From assembly GCF_001078595.1 (NCBI RefSeq), contig NZ_LFTY01000002.1, positions 3,931,304 through 3,995,303 of the forward strand: DNA of 64,000 nucleotides, written 5' to 3'. A model generated the notes under the pieces. The model was not told the origin of the DNA. It searched no databases and saw nothing but the letters and a program-made list of their open reading frames with translations. The DNA comes from Candidatus Rhodobacter oscarellae (GTDB taxonomy: Bacteria; Pseudomonadota; Alphaproteobacteria; Rhodobacterales; Rhodobacteraceae). The position numbers and the translations under genes were made by a program. This document shows, one piece after another, positions 45,475 through 54,255 of this stretch. Every line of letters starts with the position of its first letter. Within the stretch, counting starts at the first letter, position 1.

Positions 45475-46683
45475 TCACGCGCCTGCCGTCTCGACGAAGT
45501 CCATAAGCTGCGGCAGGCAAACGCGCCTAAGGTCATAGGTGTCGATTATGTGCTGCCGGGCCTGGGCCCGGATGCCCTGCTGGGCGTCGGGGTTCGCGCA
45601 GATCTCTGCCAGCCTGTCCGCCAGCGCCTCGTGGTCGAAGAAGTCCACAAGGTGCCCGTTTACCCTGTCTTGGATGACCTCCTGCACCGGCGCGGTCGCC
45701 GAGCCCACAACCACGCAGCCCAGCGACATTGCCTCGAGCATCGACCAGCTTAGAACGAAGGGGTAGGTGAGATAGAGATGCGCGCGCCCGATCCGGAGGA
45801 TATTCAGCAGGTCGCTATAAAGCACGCGGCCCGTGAAGTGCAGCCGCGAATGATCCACGCGATCCGAGACCTCTTCGAGGAAGATATCCTTCCAGCTCTT
45901 GCCGCTTGCATGGGTCGGGCCATAGCCGGACCCGTTCCCGCCCACCAGCACAACGCGCAGGTTCGGCCGCTGCGCCATGAGCTTTGGCAGGGCGCGCATA
46001 AAGATGTGGTAGCCGCGATAGGGCTCTAGGTTGCGGTTCACGAAGGTGATGACCTCGTCCTTGGCGGTCAAGAGCGGCCCGCCTGGGACCTGATACTGCG
46101 CCGACGGGTCAGGCGCGATCCGGTCTGTGTCGACCCCGTCATGGATGACCGAGATCTTTGACTGGAGCTCGTCTGGGAAGGTCGAGGCCTGCCACTTTGT
46201 CGGTGACAGCAGGGCGTCCGCGCGCGTCGCCGCCAGCACCAGGTGGCCGGTGCGCGCGATGGTGCGGATCTTGCTCTCGGGGGTCTCGCGCGAGAACTCG
46301 GGGTCGAAACCGGTATCCCGGCCCTCTGTCGCATAGAGGAACTCGGCATAGCCCAGAAGTCGCGCGCTGGGCCAAACCTCCTTCAGAAACAGCGTCTCTC
46401 CCCAATTGATCGATCCGAACACCACATCAGGCGCATCGCCCGCCTTGGACAGCTGCCAGGCGCGCATTGCCGCTGCGGCGCCATTCTCGACATTGTCGGT
46501 ATAAAACCCAGACAGTCCCTTGGTCTTCCTGGGCTGGTATTTGTATTCGGCGGTGGGCAGAGACCTGGGGTTCTTATTGTTCTCCCAAGTGAGCACGCCG
46601 ACCTTGTGGCCGGCTTTGGTTAGGGCCGGGGCGAGATAGCGGAACTGGCCCGGGAAGTTCTTGTGCACAAGCAGAATTCGCAT
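45475..46683 (-). CDS. Family 4 (GT-B) glycosyltransferase
   Basis: The 402-residue glycosyltransferase starts MRILLVHKNFPGQFRYLAPA, a start common to exopolysaccharide GT4 enzymes. It has the donor-domain segment FVNRNLEPYRGYHIFMRAL near residues 218-236 and the C-terminal SWSMLEAMSLGCVVVGS region that holds the E-x7-E-type site. The start at 46683 is used because the upstream extension has no family character. It is the first of three glycosyltransferase genes on the minus strand and diverges from mucR. Confidence 0.92.
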   Translation of the reverse strand: MRILLVHKNFPGQFRYLAPALTKAGHKVGVLTWENNKNPRSLPTAEYKYQPRKTKGLSGFYTDNVENGAAAAMRAWQLSKAGDAPDVVFGSINWGETLFLKEVWPSARLLGYAEFLYATEGRDTGFDPEFSRETPESKIRTIARTGHLVLAATRADALLSPTKWQASTFPDELQSKISVIHDGVDTDRIAPDPSAQYQVPGGPLLTAKDEVITFVNRNLEPYRGYHIFMRALPKLMAQRPNLRVVLVGGNGSGYGPTHASGKSWKDIFLEEVSDRVDHSRLHFTGRVLYSDLLNILRIGRAHLYLTYPFVLSWSMLEAMSLGCVVVGSATAPVQEVIQDRVNGHLVDFFDHEALADRLAEICANPDAQQGIRAQARQHIIDTYDLRRVCLPQLMDFVETAGA

Positions 46684-46835
46684 GGTCGCTTTATCCCGTC
46701 GCGAAGTTGCGAGGGGAAGCGGTATTTTCCATACACTCGAGAATGTTCCGGATCCTCGCCGGGAATGTTGTAATTTCGGCCATTGATTTGGGGCATGCAA
46801 CCTATGGGTGTCGTGGTGATTACACTGTTTGGTTT

Positions 46836-46849
46836 AGGTTGATCAACCT
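46836..46849. promoter_or_regulatory. 14-bp perfect palindrome in the mucR/glycosyltransferase region
   Basis: AGGTTGATCAACCT is perfectly symmetric and lies 153 bp upstream of the glycosyltransferase start and 200 bp upstream of mucR. It could be an operator; the binding protein is unknown. Confidence 0.55.
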
Positions 46850-47016
46850 TGAGGCAGAGCGTTGCGCGGATGGGTATTGGCATTCCGATGAATGTTCTAC
46901 TATAACGTTCAAAATGAACGGTAAGTCGCTTGTTGGCCGCTGATTCTATTGACTTTCCCTCACATGTTACTGAATTGATGCATGCTAAAGGACGCTCAAC
47001 GAAGGCCAGTTTCGGC

Positions 47017-47022
47017 TATAAT
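47017..47022 (+). promoter_or_regulatory. Likely -10 element of mucR
   Basis: A perfect TATAAT hexamer ends 27 bases before the mucR ATG. No good -35 hexamer lies 16-18 bases upstream, so activation or an extended -10 would be needed. Confidence 0.45.
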
Positions 47023-47049
47023 GAAATAGTACCATCGCTAGGAACCCTA

Positions 47050-47502
47050 ATGTCAAACACTACGGACCAAGACTCGGAAATGAACGAAGACCTTCTGGGT
47101 ATGACGGCAGACATCGTTGCCGCCTATGCAAGCCACAACCAAATGGCGCAAAGCGAGCTTACGGATCTTATTGCTTCCGTCCATGGAACGCTTACGGGTC
47201 TTTCAAGCGGTGCCACTGTGGGGCAGGATTCTGCCGCAGACGCGCCGCTGGTCCCCGCCGTCCCAATCGACGCCTCGGTCACACGGGACGCCATCATCTG
47301 CCTTGAAGATGGCAAGCCGTATAAGACCCTCAAGCGGCACCTGCGCACCGCATACGATATGTCCTCGGACGAGTATCGCGAGCGTTGGGGGCTGTCCAAG
47401 GACTACCCGATGGTCGCGCCCAGCTACTCTGAGCGCCGCGCAGAAACGGCCAAGAAGATCGGCCTGGGGCGCAAGCCGGGCAGCGGCAAAACGAAAAAGT
47501 AG
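47050..47502 (+). CDS. mucR: MucR/Ros family transcriptional regulator
   Basis: From the ATG at 47050 (AGGAACC just upstream) this is a 150-residue MucR-type regulator, the usual length. The C-terminal DNA-binding domain contains ICLEDGKPYKTLKRHL (83-98) and DEYRERWGLSKDYPMVAPSY (107-126). The Ros-type zinc site is incomplete: Cys84 and His97 remain, the second Cys is Asp87, and the second His position (H-x3) is Ala101. An upstream in-frame TTG (46930) lacks a ribosome site. MucR proteins repress exopolysaccharide genes, which fits the adjacent glycosyltransferase genes. Confidence 0.93.
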   Translation: MSNTTDQDSEMNEDLLGMTADIVAAYASHNQMAQSELTDLIASVHGTLTGLSSGATVGQDSAADAPLVPAVPIDASVTRDAIICLEDGKPYKTLKRHLRTAYDMSSDEYRERWGLSKDYPMVAPSYSERRAETAKKIGLGRKPGSGKTKK

Positions 47503-47606
47503 AAGATACGACCAAGTTTGATTGTCTGGCGCGCCTGCGAGGTCGGGCGCGCCAGCATGAGCCTGTACTGGGGCAATGGCCTTAAGCGGGCCGGTTGTGG
47601 CGCGGC

Positions 47607-50492
47607 TCAGAAAATGAAGTCTGCGCCGTCGAGATCCGCCATTGAAACGCCGACCAGGCGGATGGATCCCGTGCCCGTGTCAATCACGACATCGGCGCCC
47701 TGTTGCGACATGTGATTGGCGTGCAGGTCACTGAACCCGGTGATCGTGGTGATTCCGCTCAGATTGATGTCCTCAAGGTCGTTATTCGCCTCGAAGCCCA
47801 GGATGGTGTCATCGCCATGCCCGTCGAAGAATATGAACACGTCATTTCCGGCCTCGCCGTTCATCAGGTCGTTGCCCGCCCCTCCGTCTAGGGTGTCGTG
47901 GTCGAGCCATCCCACCAAGAAATCGTCACCCGTCCCGCCGATGACCAGATCATTCCCGGCCCCGCCTGACACCGTGTCGTTGTCCTCCTCGCCATTCAGC
48001 GTGTCGTTGCCGTTGCCGCCCTCGAGCAGGTCTTGGCCCAGCCAGCCGAAGAGCAAGTCGTCGCCGTCCTCGCCATGGGCGTAGTCATTGCCGCGCCCGC
48101 CCGCGAGCGTGTCGAAGCCATCGCCGCCCAAAAGCGTGTCGTCCTGGTCGTCGCCGTTGATGAGATCATTGCCGCCGCCGCCGATCAGCGTGTCCCACCC
48201 AGAGCCGCCAAAGATCGAGTCGTCGTCCGACCAACCGTCAATGTAGTCGCTGTCCTCCTCGCCAAACAGCATGTCATTCCCCGGCCCGCCGATCATCGTG
48301 TCCAGCCCCAGCCAGCCCCAAAGTATGTCATCGCCGTTCTGGCCTTCGAGCACGTCATCGCCGCGCCCGCCGGTCAGCGTGTCATTGCCGTCGCCGCCGA
48401 TTACGGTGTCGTTCTCGTTGTCGCCGTTTAAGAAGTCGTTGCCGCCGCCGCCCAGCACCAGGTCGTGGCCGTTGCCTGCGAAGACCTGATCATCGCCGTC
48501 CCAGCCGTCCAGCATGTTGTCGCCAGCGCTGCCAACGAGGGTGTCATTGAAATTCCCGCCGATCAGGTTCTCGATCTGAAAGAACGTGTCCCCCGTTGCC
48601 CAGCCCCAATTGCTATCGCCATTCAGAGAGATCCCGACCGGGGCGGTGCTGTCGACGTAAAAGGCCGTGTCAACGCCCGCGCCTCCGCGCAGGTCGTCCG
48701 CGCCCGCCCCGCCCATCAGCGTGTCGTCATCGGCGTCCCCGTGCAGCGTGTCGTTGCCCGCCCCGCCCTGCAAAAAGTCATTGCCCATCAGGCCCATCAG
48801 CTCGTCATTCCCAGCCAAGGCGTCGATTATGTCATCGCCAGCCGTGCCGGTCAGGACGTCATCCCCAGATGTCGGGCTGTTTGGCGTGGTCGGGTTGAAC
48901 ACGAAATGGGACATGTCCACGAGGTCTTCTATGGCGAAGAGCGCGGGATCTATCGGCTGCCCATCATCCGCGACAATGGTGATCGTCTTGCCGCCATATT
49001 CAAGCCGCGCCCCGGTCGCGGTGGAGGTGATCTGAATCTGCGAGAGGTTGCGGATATAGCCGATGGCGCTGAGGTCGATCCGGTCGACCCCCAGCTCGAA
49101 ATCCGTGATCGTCTCGTTGCTGCCGATATCGGTGAACACAAAGATGTCGGCGCCCGCGCCGCCGGTCAGGGTGTCGCGCCCGGCGCCGTCAATGAGGATG
49201 TCGTTGCCCGCCCCGCCATTTAGGCTGTCATTGCCCGCGCCGCCGTCCAGCAGGTCATCCGCCGCGGTGCCGTTCAGCGTGTCGCCGCTGCCGGTTCCTT
49301 GCGTCATCGCGGCAATGTTGCCGGTGCCGATGGACATGTGGGTGATCCCGGCCTCGGATTGGCTGCTGGCAAAAACCTCTAACCCGCTGGCCGTCGCGTG
49401 CAGCGCTATGGCCTGCACATTTGCAAGCGCCGTGCTGCCGGTGTCGGCATAGCCATCAAGGTGCAGCAGACGCCCGCCCGGCAGCAGCGTGAACAGGTTC
49501 AGCCCGCCCTCGCCGCCACCGGCAACCACGAAGCTGCGGCCCTCGATCGTGACGACTTCAAGCGCGGTGACCCCGCCCAGGCGCATGCTTAGATCGCCAA
49601 GGATGTGGTCGGTGTTGGTCAGGCTGCCGTCCGGGCCGATTTCTAGGACCGACAGCGAGCCGGTGTTCGCGGCGCTGACAATCAGGTACTCAGCGCCGTC
49701 CAATGTGGTCCGCACCATCGCGGTCGGGGCGTCTATGCCCAGGCCCTCTGCGGCCCCAAGCGTGCTGACCTCTGTCAACATGCCATTGCTGGCGACCTCG
49801 TAGCTGGTGATGCTATTGCCCTGCGCCGAGAGGGTCACCAGGTAGTCGTTGCCGCCGGTTTTCACGGCCTCCAGCGCGATCAGATCCGCGCCTTGCAGCG
49901 GCGCGGCGCTGGCGCTGGATTGGATCTTTTGCAAGACACCATTGCCGTCGATGCGATAGGCGACCGGGCCCGATTGGCCCCATTCGCCGGTGTAAACGAA
50001 CGTGTCGCCGCCCAAAGAGATGGTCTCCAAGGCGACCAGCGCGCTGTCGAACCCGCCTTGCGCCTGGAATTGGCCGGTGCCGGTTATCTGACCGGCTGCG
50101 TTTAAGTCGAAACGCACGGGCGCGTTCGAATGGTGCCCCAATGCGATAAGGGCCTGCCCGCCGTTCAGAGTAATTTCCTCCAGGGCGGTCGGGCTTGCCA
50201 GCGTCTTGCCGGCTGCAAACGCCGCCTGGTCCAACAGCGTCGCGCTGCCGCCCGACAGCTGGTAACACAACAGGCCCCCGCTGGGGCCGTTGGCCGTGAA
50301 CAGCATGGCTTGGCCGTTGCTGACCCGAATGTCGAGATCAGTGATGCCGTTCAAAAAGTTCGCGGGCCCGTTTGAGAGAACCCCCTTGAAGGTAAAATCC
50401 ACCACCCATAACCCCAAGATCTGCGCCCCCACGCATTGCAGAAAAAGATGGGCTTGGAATGTTAATGCGGGCTCAATGCATCGTGGCGCCAT
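47607..50492 (-). CDS. RTX calcium-binding protein with beta-propeller-like N-terminal half
   Basis: The 961-residue protein has an N-terminal half (about residues 30-400) of repeated beta-rich segments such as VTALEVVTIEGRSFVVAGGG, resembling a beta-propeller. The C-terminal half has about 35 RTX nonapeptides (GGxGxDxLx). It ends with IRLVGVSMADLDGADFIF, a type I secretion-like C-terminus. Calcium should fold the repeats outside the cell. Ten nonapeptides are duplicated as a 90-residue super-repeat. The start is uncertain: the first ~28 residues do not resemble the rest, and a GTG or TTG in that stretch may be the true start. No type I secretion genes are in the window. Confidence 0.92.
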   Translation of the reverse strand: MAPRCIEPALTFQAHLFLQCVGAQILGLWVVDFTFKGVLSNGPANFLNGITDLDIRVSNGQAMLFTANGPSGGLLCYQLSGGSATLLDQAAFAAGKTLASPTALEEITLNGGQALIALGHHSNAPVRFDLNAAGQITGTGQFQAQGGFDSALVALETISLGGDTFVYTGEWGQSGPVAYRIDGNGVLQKIQSSASAAPLQGADLIALEAVKTGGNDYLVTLSAQGNSITSYEVASNGMLTEVSTLGAAEGLGIDAPTAMVRTTLDGAEYLIVSAANTGSLSVLEIGPDGSLTNTDHILGDLSMRLGGVTALEVVTIEGRSFVVAGGGEGGLNLFTLLPGGRLLHLDGYADTGSTALANVQAIALHATASGLEVFASSQSEAGITHMSIGTGNIAAMTQGTGSGDTLNGTAADDLLDGGAGNDSLNGGAGNDILIDGAGRDTLTGGAGADIFVFTDIGSNETITDFELGVDRIDLSAIGYIRNLSQIQITSTATGARLEYGGKTITIVADDGQPIDPALFAIEDLVDMSHFVFNPTTPNSPTSGDDVLTGTAGDDIIDALAGNDELMGLMGNDFLQGGAGNDTLHGDADDDTLMGGAGADDLRGGAGVDTAFYVDSTAPVGISLNGDSNWGWATGDTFFQIENLIGGNFNDTLVGSAGDNMLDGWDGDDQVFAGNGHDLVLGGGGNDFLNGDNENDTVIGGDGNDTLTGGRGDDVLEGQNGDDILWGWLGLDTMIGGPGNDMLFGEEDSDYIDGWSDDDSIFGGSGWDTLIGGGGNDLINGDDQDDTLLGGDGFDTLAGGRGNDYAHGEDGDDLLFGWLGQDLLEGGNGNDTLNGEEDNDTVSGGAGNDLVIGGTGDDFLVGWLDHDTLDGGAGNDLMNGEAGNDVFIFFDGHGDDTILGFEANNDLEDINLSGITTITGFSDLHANHMSQQGADVVIDTGTGSIRLVGVSMADLDGADFIF
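47913..48452 (-). repeat. Tandem 270-bp super-repeat in the RTX gene
   Basis: Two consecutive units of exactly 270 bp (48183-48452 and 47913-48182) each encode ten nonapeptides in the same order. Unit 1 begins GGGGNDFLNGDNENDTVI and unit 2 GGGGNDLINGDDQDDTLL. Both carry GGRG at the fourth nonapeptide, GWLG at the sixth and GEED at the eighth. Confidence 0.9.
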
Positions 50493-50596
50493 TAAGGCGA
50501 ACGAAGCAAAGTTTAAGGAATTGTGAGCGCTAAGCTGCGCGGGCCTGAAACGGTGAGGGCGCGGCCACGCGCGGCCGCCCTGGCTTGGTTGGGGCT

Positions 50597-50959
50597 CTAG
50601 TTTCCTGTGTCAGGCGCCACGGTCACGGGTTGCGTCACGCTCGGCGCGCCCCCGACTGCTGCCGAGTGTTGCAGGTTCGCCCACAAAAGCAGCCCGCCCA
50701 GGCCCAGCACCAAGATGCCGATCCCGATCGCGGGCATCGCCGCCCAGCGGCGCAGGCGCGCATCCGAGGTCGTCCAGCGCAAGAACAGGCACAGCACCGC
50801 AAGCCCTGTGGCAACACCTTGCCACGTGATGAACACCCCTAACTTGTTCCAGCCCGCCGTGAACCCGAGATCCTGCGACGGTGTCACGTAGAACGCTATG
50901 AACGAGCCAAAGAAGGCCACCACCCAGAAAACGAGGAGCGCGATCAGAAAGTTTCGCAT
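50597..50959 (-). CDS. Small inner-membrane protein, function unknown
   Basis: The 120-residue protein has three hydrophobic segments: residues 3-24 (NFLIALLVFWVVAFFGSFIA), about 40-58 (VFITWQGVATGLAVLCLFL) and about 71-92 (AAMPAIGIGILVLGLGGLLL). A hydrophilic tail follows (SVTQPVTVAPDTGN). I recognise no family and no catalytic residues. The ATG at 50959 is used because the first helix starts there; one five codons upstream is equally possible. It lies 45 bp downstream of the ankyrin gene on the same strand. Confidence 0.75.
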   Translation of the reverse strand: MRNFLIALLVFWVVAFFGSFIAFYVTPSQDLGFTAGWNKLGVFITWQGVATGLAVLCLFLRWTTSDARLRRWAAMPAIGIGILVLGLGGLLLWANLQHSAAVGGAPSVTQPVTVAPDTGN

Positions 50960-51019
50960 CTTCTGCCGTCCCATTGATCCCCGCGGCAGTTTGCGCGGGG
51001 ATCAGCGGAATATCAAGCT

Positions 51020-52546
51020 TCAGCCGGGGCCGTCTTGAACGACCTGACCCGGATGCGCCGCGCCCCATTCGGCCAGGAACTCGGCCATGTCCTCCTCTCC
51101 GGCCAGTTCGATGGCGCGTTTGGGAAGGGCCACGCCCTCTTCAAGGGCCAGGCGCGCGCAGGCGATGTGGTCGCGCTCTGCCCGGTCGGGGCAGTTCTCG
51201 GAGCCATGGATGATGGTGCCCAAGAGCGTGCCGCCATAGTCGTTGACGTGGCTTAGATCGGGGCGGAGGCGCAGGAAATACGCCATGATATCTGGCAGCC
51301 CCTCCCAGCCCGCGGTCTGCACCGGCGTCACGCCCATGTCGTCGGGGCGGTCCCATTCCATGCCGGCGGCGATCAACCGCTGCAGATGGTCCATCACGTT
51401 CGGCTGATGCAGGATCGCGCGGACCATGTTGCGCAGCTCGTCAGGGAGTTTCGCGGGATTCAGGAAGGCGCCGGGCTCCTCGCCATCCGCGATGCGCGCC
51501 AGCAAGGCGATTTGGCCTTGCAACGGCACCGCGCCGCCCTTCTCGCGCAGCGCCTGAGCGACCTCGGCATTGCCGTAGACCCGCGCGAACTCATAGGGTG
51601 CGAGCCCGTCGAACGTCACCGTCGGATCCGCGCCGGCGTCCAGCAAGATGCGGACCATCTCGGCGTCGTTCATCCGCCGCGCGGCCTGGTGCAGCGGGTA
51701 TACCCGCCCCATCGGCTCGCCCGAGGGGTGATGAAAGAACCCCTCATTCGGGTCGGCCCCGGCCTGCAACATCATCCGTATCGCCGTATGGTCATTGAAG
51801 TCCATCGCCCGGAGCAGCGCGTTGGTTCCCTCGACCTTCGCGCCGTGGTCCAGCAGCATCCTCAGCCCCTCGTGATGGCCAAGCTCGGTGGCGTGATAGA
51901 GCGACTCGTTGTCATTGGGGTCGGCGCCGCGTTCCAGCAGCCAGCGCCCCAACGCCATGTTGTTGGAATGCCCAATCGCGCCATAGAGCACCGAGAGTGG
52001 AGAATTATCCTGATCATTGTAATTATAGAAGTCATTCGCGCTGGCGCCATGCTCTGCCAGCGCGTTCGCGACGGCCAGCATGTCACTTTCCGAACCTTGA
52101 CCATGCAGATGCTGCGAGAAAGCCAGGTGGCACATGGGCCGCCTGACACCTATCGCACGGGTCGCCGCATCCGGGTCGCGGCCCAAAACAGCCGTGACAT
52201 GTTCGATATCGTAAACCGCACAGGCGAGGCCGAAATTGTCGCGCCCCAGATCCGGGGTCTCTGACAACAGCGCGTCCACCACCCAATGCTGGCCAAAGTA
52301 AAGCGCGATCTTGAGCCGTTCGGCTTTGGCCGCCCGGTCCATCTCGGCCGCGTCCACCGAGAATTTCAGCTTGGGCCAGGACGCATGACCCGCCTCGCGG
52401 GCCAGGATATGCAGCGCATCGGCGTGCTTGATTTCGGCGGCCTCTGGCAGCACCGCGCGCACCCGGGCCACAGCCTCTGGCGCTCCGGATGCAAAGGCCT
52501 TGCGCAGCGCCTTAGCCTGACGCCGTAGTTGTTCCAATGAAGACAT
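51020..52546 (-). CDS. Ankyrin-repeat protein
   Basis: The 508-residue protein has an N-terminal helical segment (LEQLRRQAKALRKAFASG, then HADALHILAREAGHASWPKL) shared by a set of bacterial ankyrin proteins. It is followed by about eight ankyrin repeats, for example LGRWLLERGADPNDNESLYH, LRMLLDHGAKVEGTNALLRA and MVRILLDAGADPTVTFDGLA. It has no signal peptide. Ankyrin arrays mediate protein binding; the partner is unknown. The start at 52546 follows GAGAGGG; an ATG five codons upstream is less likely. Confidence 0.9.
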   Translation of the reverse strand: MSSLEQLRRQAKALRKAFASGAPEAVARVRAVLPEAAEIKHADALHILAREAGHASWPKLKFSVDAAEMDRAAKAERLKIALYFGQHWVVDALLSETPDLGRDNFGLACAVYDIEHVTAVLGRDPDAATRAIGVRRPMCHLAFSQHLHGQGSESDMLAVANALAEHGASANDFYNYNDQDNSPLSVLYGAIGHSNNMALGRWLLERGADPNDNESLYHATELGHHEGLRMLLDHGAKVEGTNALLRAMDFNDHTAIRMMLQAGADPNEGFFHHPSGEPMGRVYPLHQAARRMNDAEMVRILLDAGADPTVTFDGLAPYEFARVYGNAEVAQALREKGGAVPLQGQIALLARIADGEEPGAFLNPAKLPDELRNMVRAILHQPNVMDHLQRLIAAGMEWDRPDDMGVTPVQTAGWEGLPDIMAYFLRLRPDLSHVNDYGGTLLGTIIHGSENCPDRAERDHIACARLALEEGVALPKRAIELAGEEDMAEFLAEWGAAHPGQVVQDGPG

Positions 52547-52620
52547 CGGTTTCCCTCTCACCGCCCGCCGGTCCGCTATCCGGGCACGAGTTCAACCGAA
52601 GTGATTGTCGGTCAGATCAA

Positions 52621-52662
52621 GGGGCGCTGATACAGCTTTCCGCGGACCCGGATGCCGCCCCT
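52621..52662 (+). promoter_or_regulatory. Possible structured leader upstream of nhaA
   Basis: AGGGGCG (52620-52626) can pair with CGCCCCT (52656-52662), enclosing a 29-base region with its own CCGCGG symmetry, within the 249-bp ankyrin-nhaA gap. nhaA genes elsewhere carry leader RNAs (nhaA-I and nhaA-II motifs), but I cannot match this one to either. Confidence 0.25.
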
Positions 52663-52810
52663 ACCGGCGCACTGATAATAATTCATCCGCCGGGCCTCGT
52701 CAACTCGGGCACTTTTGTGACAGTTTTGTGAAACAGTGAAAAAGTGCTTGTTTTTTGGCCGCTTAATGCCATTTCGCAATGTAACAGCCATATCAATACA
52801 GGGACCCTTC

Positions 52811-53998
52811 ATGCTCTTGCGCGCCTTCGACAAATTCTTCTCCTCCGAGGCTTTGGGGGGCTTGCTCCTGATGGCGTCAGCGCTGGCGGCGATGTTGGTG
52901 GCGAATTCGGCGTTAAACCCGGATTACCAGGCGCTTTTGGGCACGAAATTGGCGGTCACCTTGGACGGGCAGGGCCTGTCTAAGCCGTTGATCCTTTGGA
53001 TCAATGACGGGCTGATGGCGATCTTCTTTTTCCTCATCGGGCTGGAGTTGAAGCGCGAGCTTTTGGAGGGCAAGCTTAAGAACCCGCGCGATGTGGTGCT
53101 GCCCGGGATGGCGGCGATCGGCGGGATGGCGGTGCCGGCGATCGTCTTTTTGGGACTGAACGCGGGCACGCCCGCGGCGGGCGGCTGGGCGATCCCGGCG
53201 GCCACGGACATCGCCTTTGCGTTGGGCGTGCTGGCGTTGCTGGGCGACAGGGTGCCGAGCTCGCTCAAGATCTTCTTGCTGACGCTGGCGATCCTGGACG
53301 ATATGGGCGCGATCCTGATCATCGCGCTGTTCTACACCGCGGAGCTGAAGGTCAACTACCTGCTCTGGGCGCTGATCCCATTGGCGATCATGACCTATCA
53401 GAGCTTGCGCGGCGCGCACCGCACCCTGCCGACGCTCCTGCTGGGCGTGGTGCTGTGGTACCTGGTGCTTAAGTCCGGCGTGCATGCGACCCTGGCGGGC
53501 GTGGTGACGGCCTTCTGCATTCCGCTGACCTCGCGCTGGGGTTCCTCGCCGCTACACGCGCTCGAGGATGGTCTATCGCCCTATGTGCTCTACTTCATCG
53601 TGCCGGTCTTTGCGTTTGCGAATGCGGGCGTGGTATTGGACGGGATCGCGTTCAGCGACCTCTTTGCGCCGCTGCCTCTGGGCATCGCCGCGGGGCTGGT
53701 GATCGGCAAGCAGATCGGCGTGTTCGGGATCGTCTGGGCGATGGTCAAGCTGGGCTGGGCACAGCTGCCGCATGGCGCCAACTGGGCGCAGATATACGGC
53801 GTGGCCTGCCTGGCGGGCATTGGCTTCACCATGTCGCTCTTCATCGGCTCGCTGAGTTTTGACGACCCGGAATTGATGAACGCGGTGCGGCTGGGGGTCT
53901 TGAGCGGCTCGGCGGTCTCGGCGGTGCTGGGCTACCTGGCGCTATGGATGTTCTCCAAACAGCCAGATGAGAGCGAGAGTGCCACCGCCGCGGGGTAG
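52811..53998 (+). CDS. nhaA: Na+/H+ antiporter NhaA
   Basis: The 395-residue polytopic antiporter exchanges Na+ or Li+ for H+ across the inner membrane. It keeps the essential aspartates: the pair in LAILDDMGAILIIALF (equivalent to E. coli Asp163/Asp164) and ATDIAFALGVLALLG (Asp133). The N-terminal ASALAAMLVANSALNPDYQ and the loop LKRELLEGKL are typical. The start at 52811 follows CAGGGA; an in-frame ATG 25 codons upstream lacks a ribosome site. It suits a marine or salt-exposed bacterium. Confidence 0.96.
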   Translation: MLLRAFDKFFSSEALGGLLLMASALAAMLVANSALNPDYQALLGTKLAVTLDGQGLSKPLILWINDGLMAIFFFLIGLELKRELLEGKLKNPRDVVLPGMAAIGGMAVPAIVFLGLNAGTPAAGGWAIPAATDIAFALGVLALLGDRVPSSLKIFLLTLAILDDMGAILIIALFYTAELKVNYLLWALIPLAIMTYQSLRGAHRTLPTLLLGVVLWYLVLKSGVHATLAGVVTAFCIPLTSRWGSSPLHALEDGLSPYVLYFIVPVFAFANAGVVLDGIAFSDLFAPLPLGIAAGLVIGKQIGVFGIVWAMVKLGWAQLPHGANWAQIYGVACLAGIGFTMSLFIGSLSFDDPELMNAVRLGVLSGSAVSAVLGYLALWMFSKQPDESESATAAG

Positions 53999-54255
53999 TG
54001 CAAAACGGCGCGCTGCGGCGTTATGGCGGGCCCTGGGTGGTGCAAATTTAACGATATCTCAACCCAAGTGCCCCGCATAATATGCGGGTGGTGGTCGGGG
54101 CCTTGCCCCGACTCACATCCCCAACCGCCACCCGTTTAGGGTGTTGCGATTCGGATTTAGATTTCATGAAGAAATGAAAGGGATCCCTTGGCCGCCGCAC
54201 CGGACACGCGTCCCGAAATAGTCCCTCACCGCTTCTTCCAAACCATCCAATGCGT

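Larger units (their letters stand above)
46684..47049. other. AT-rich divergent region between glycosyltransferase and mucR genes
   Basis: These 366 bases have clearly lower GC than the flanking genes and hold the control region for both directions. They contain the palindrome at 46836-46849, a CGTTC/GAACG inverted repeat near 46907-46921, and a TATAAT hexamer upstream of mucR. AT-rich tracts of this kind are what MucR proteins bind, so autoregulation and control of the glycosyltransferases are plausible. No gene is supported. Confidence 0.6.

Noticed and set aside
47607..50492. CRISPR-like or satellite repeats suggested by the repetitive DNA
   Set aside because: The periodicity is 27 bp in frame and encodes RTX nonapeptides; it is coding repetition, not an array with spacers.
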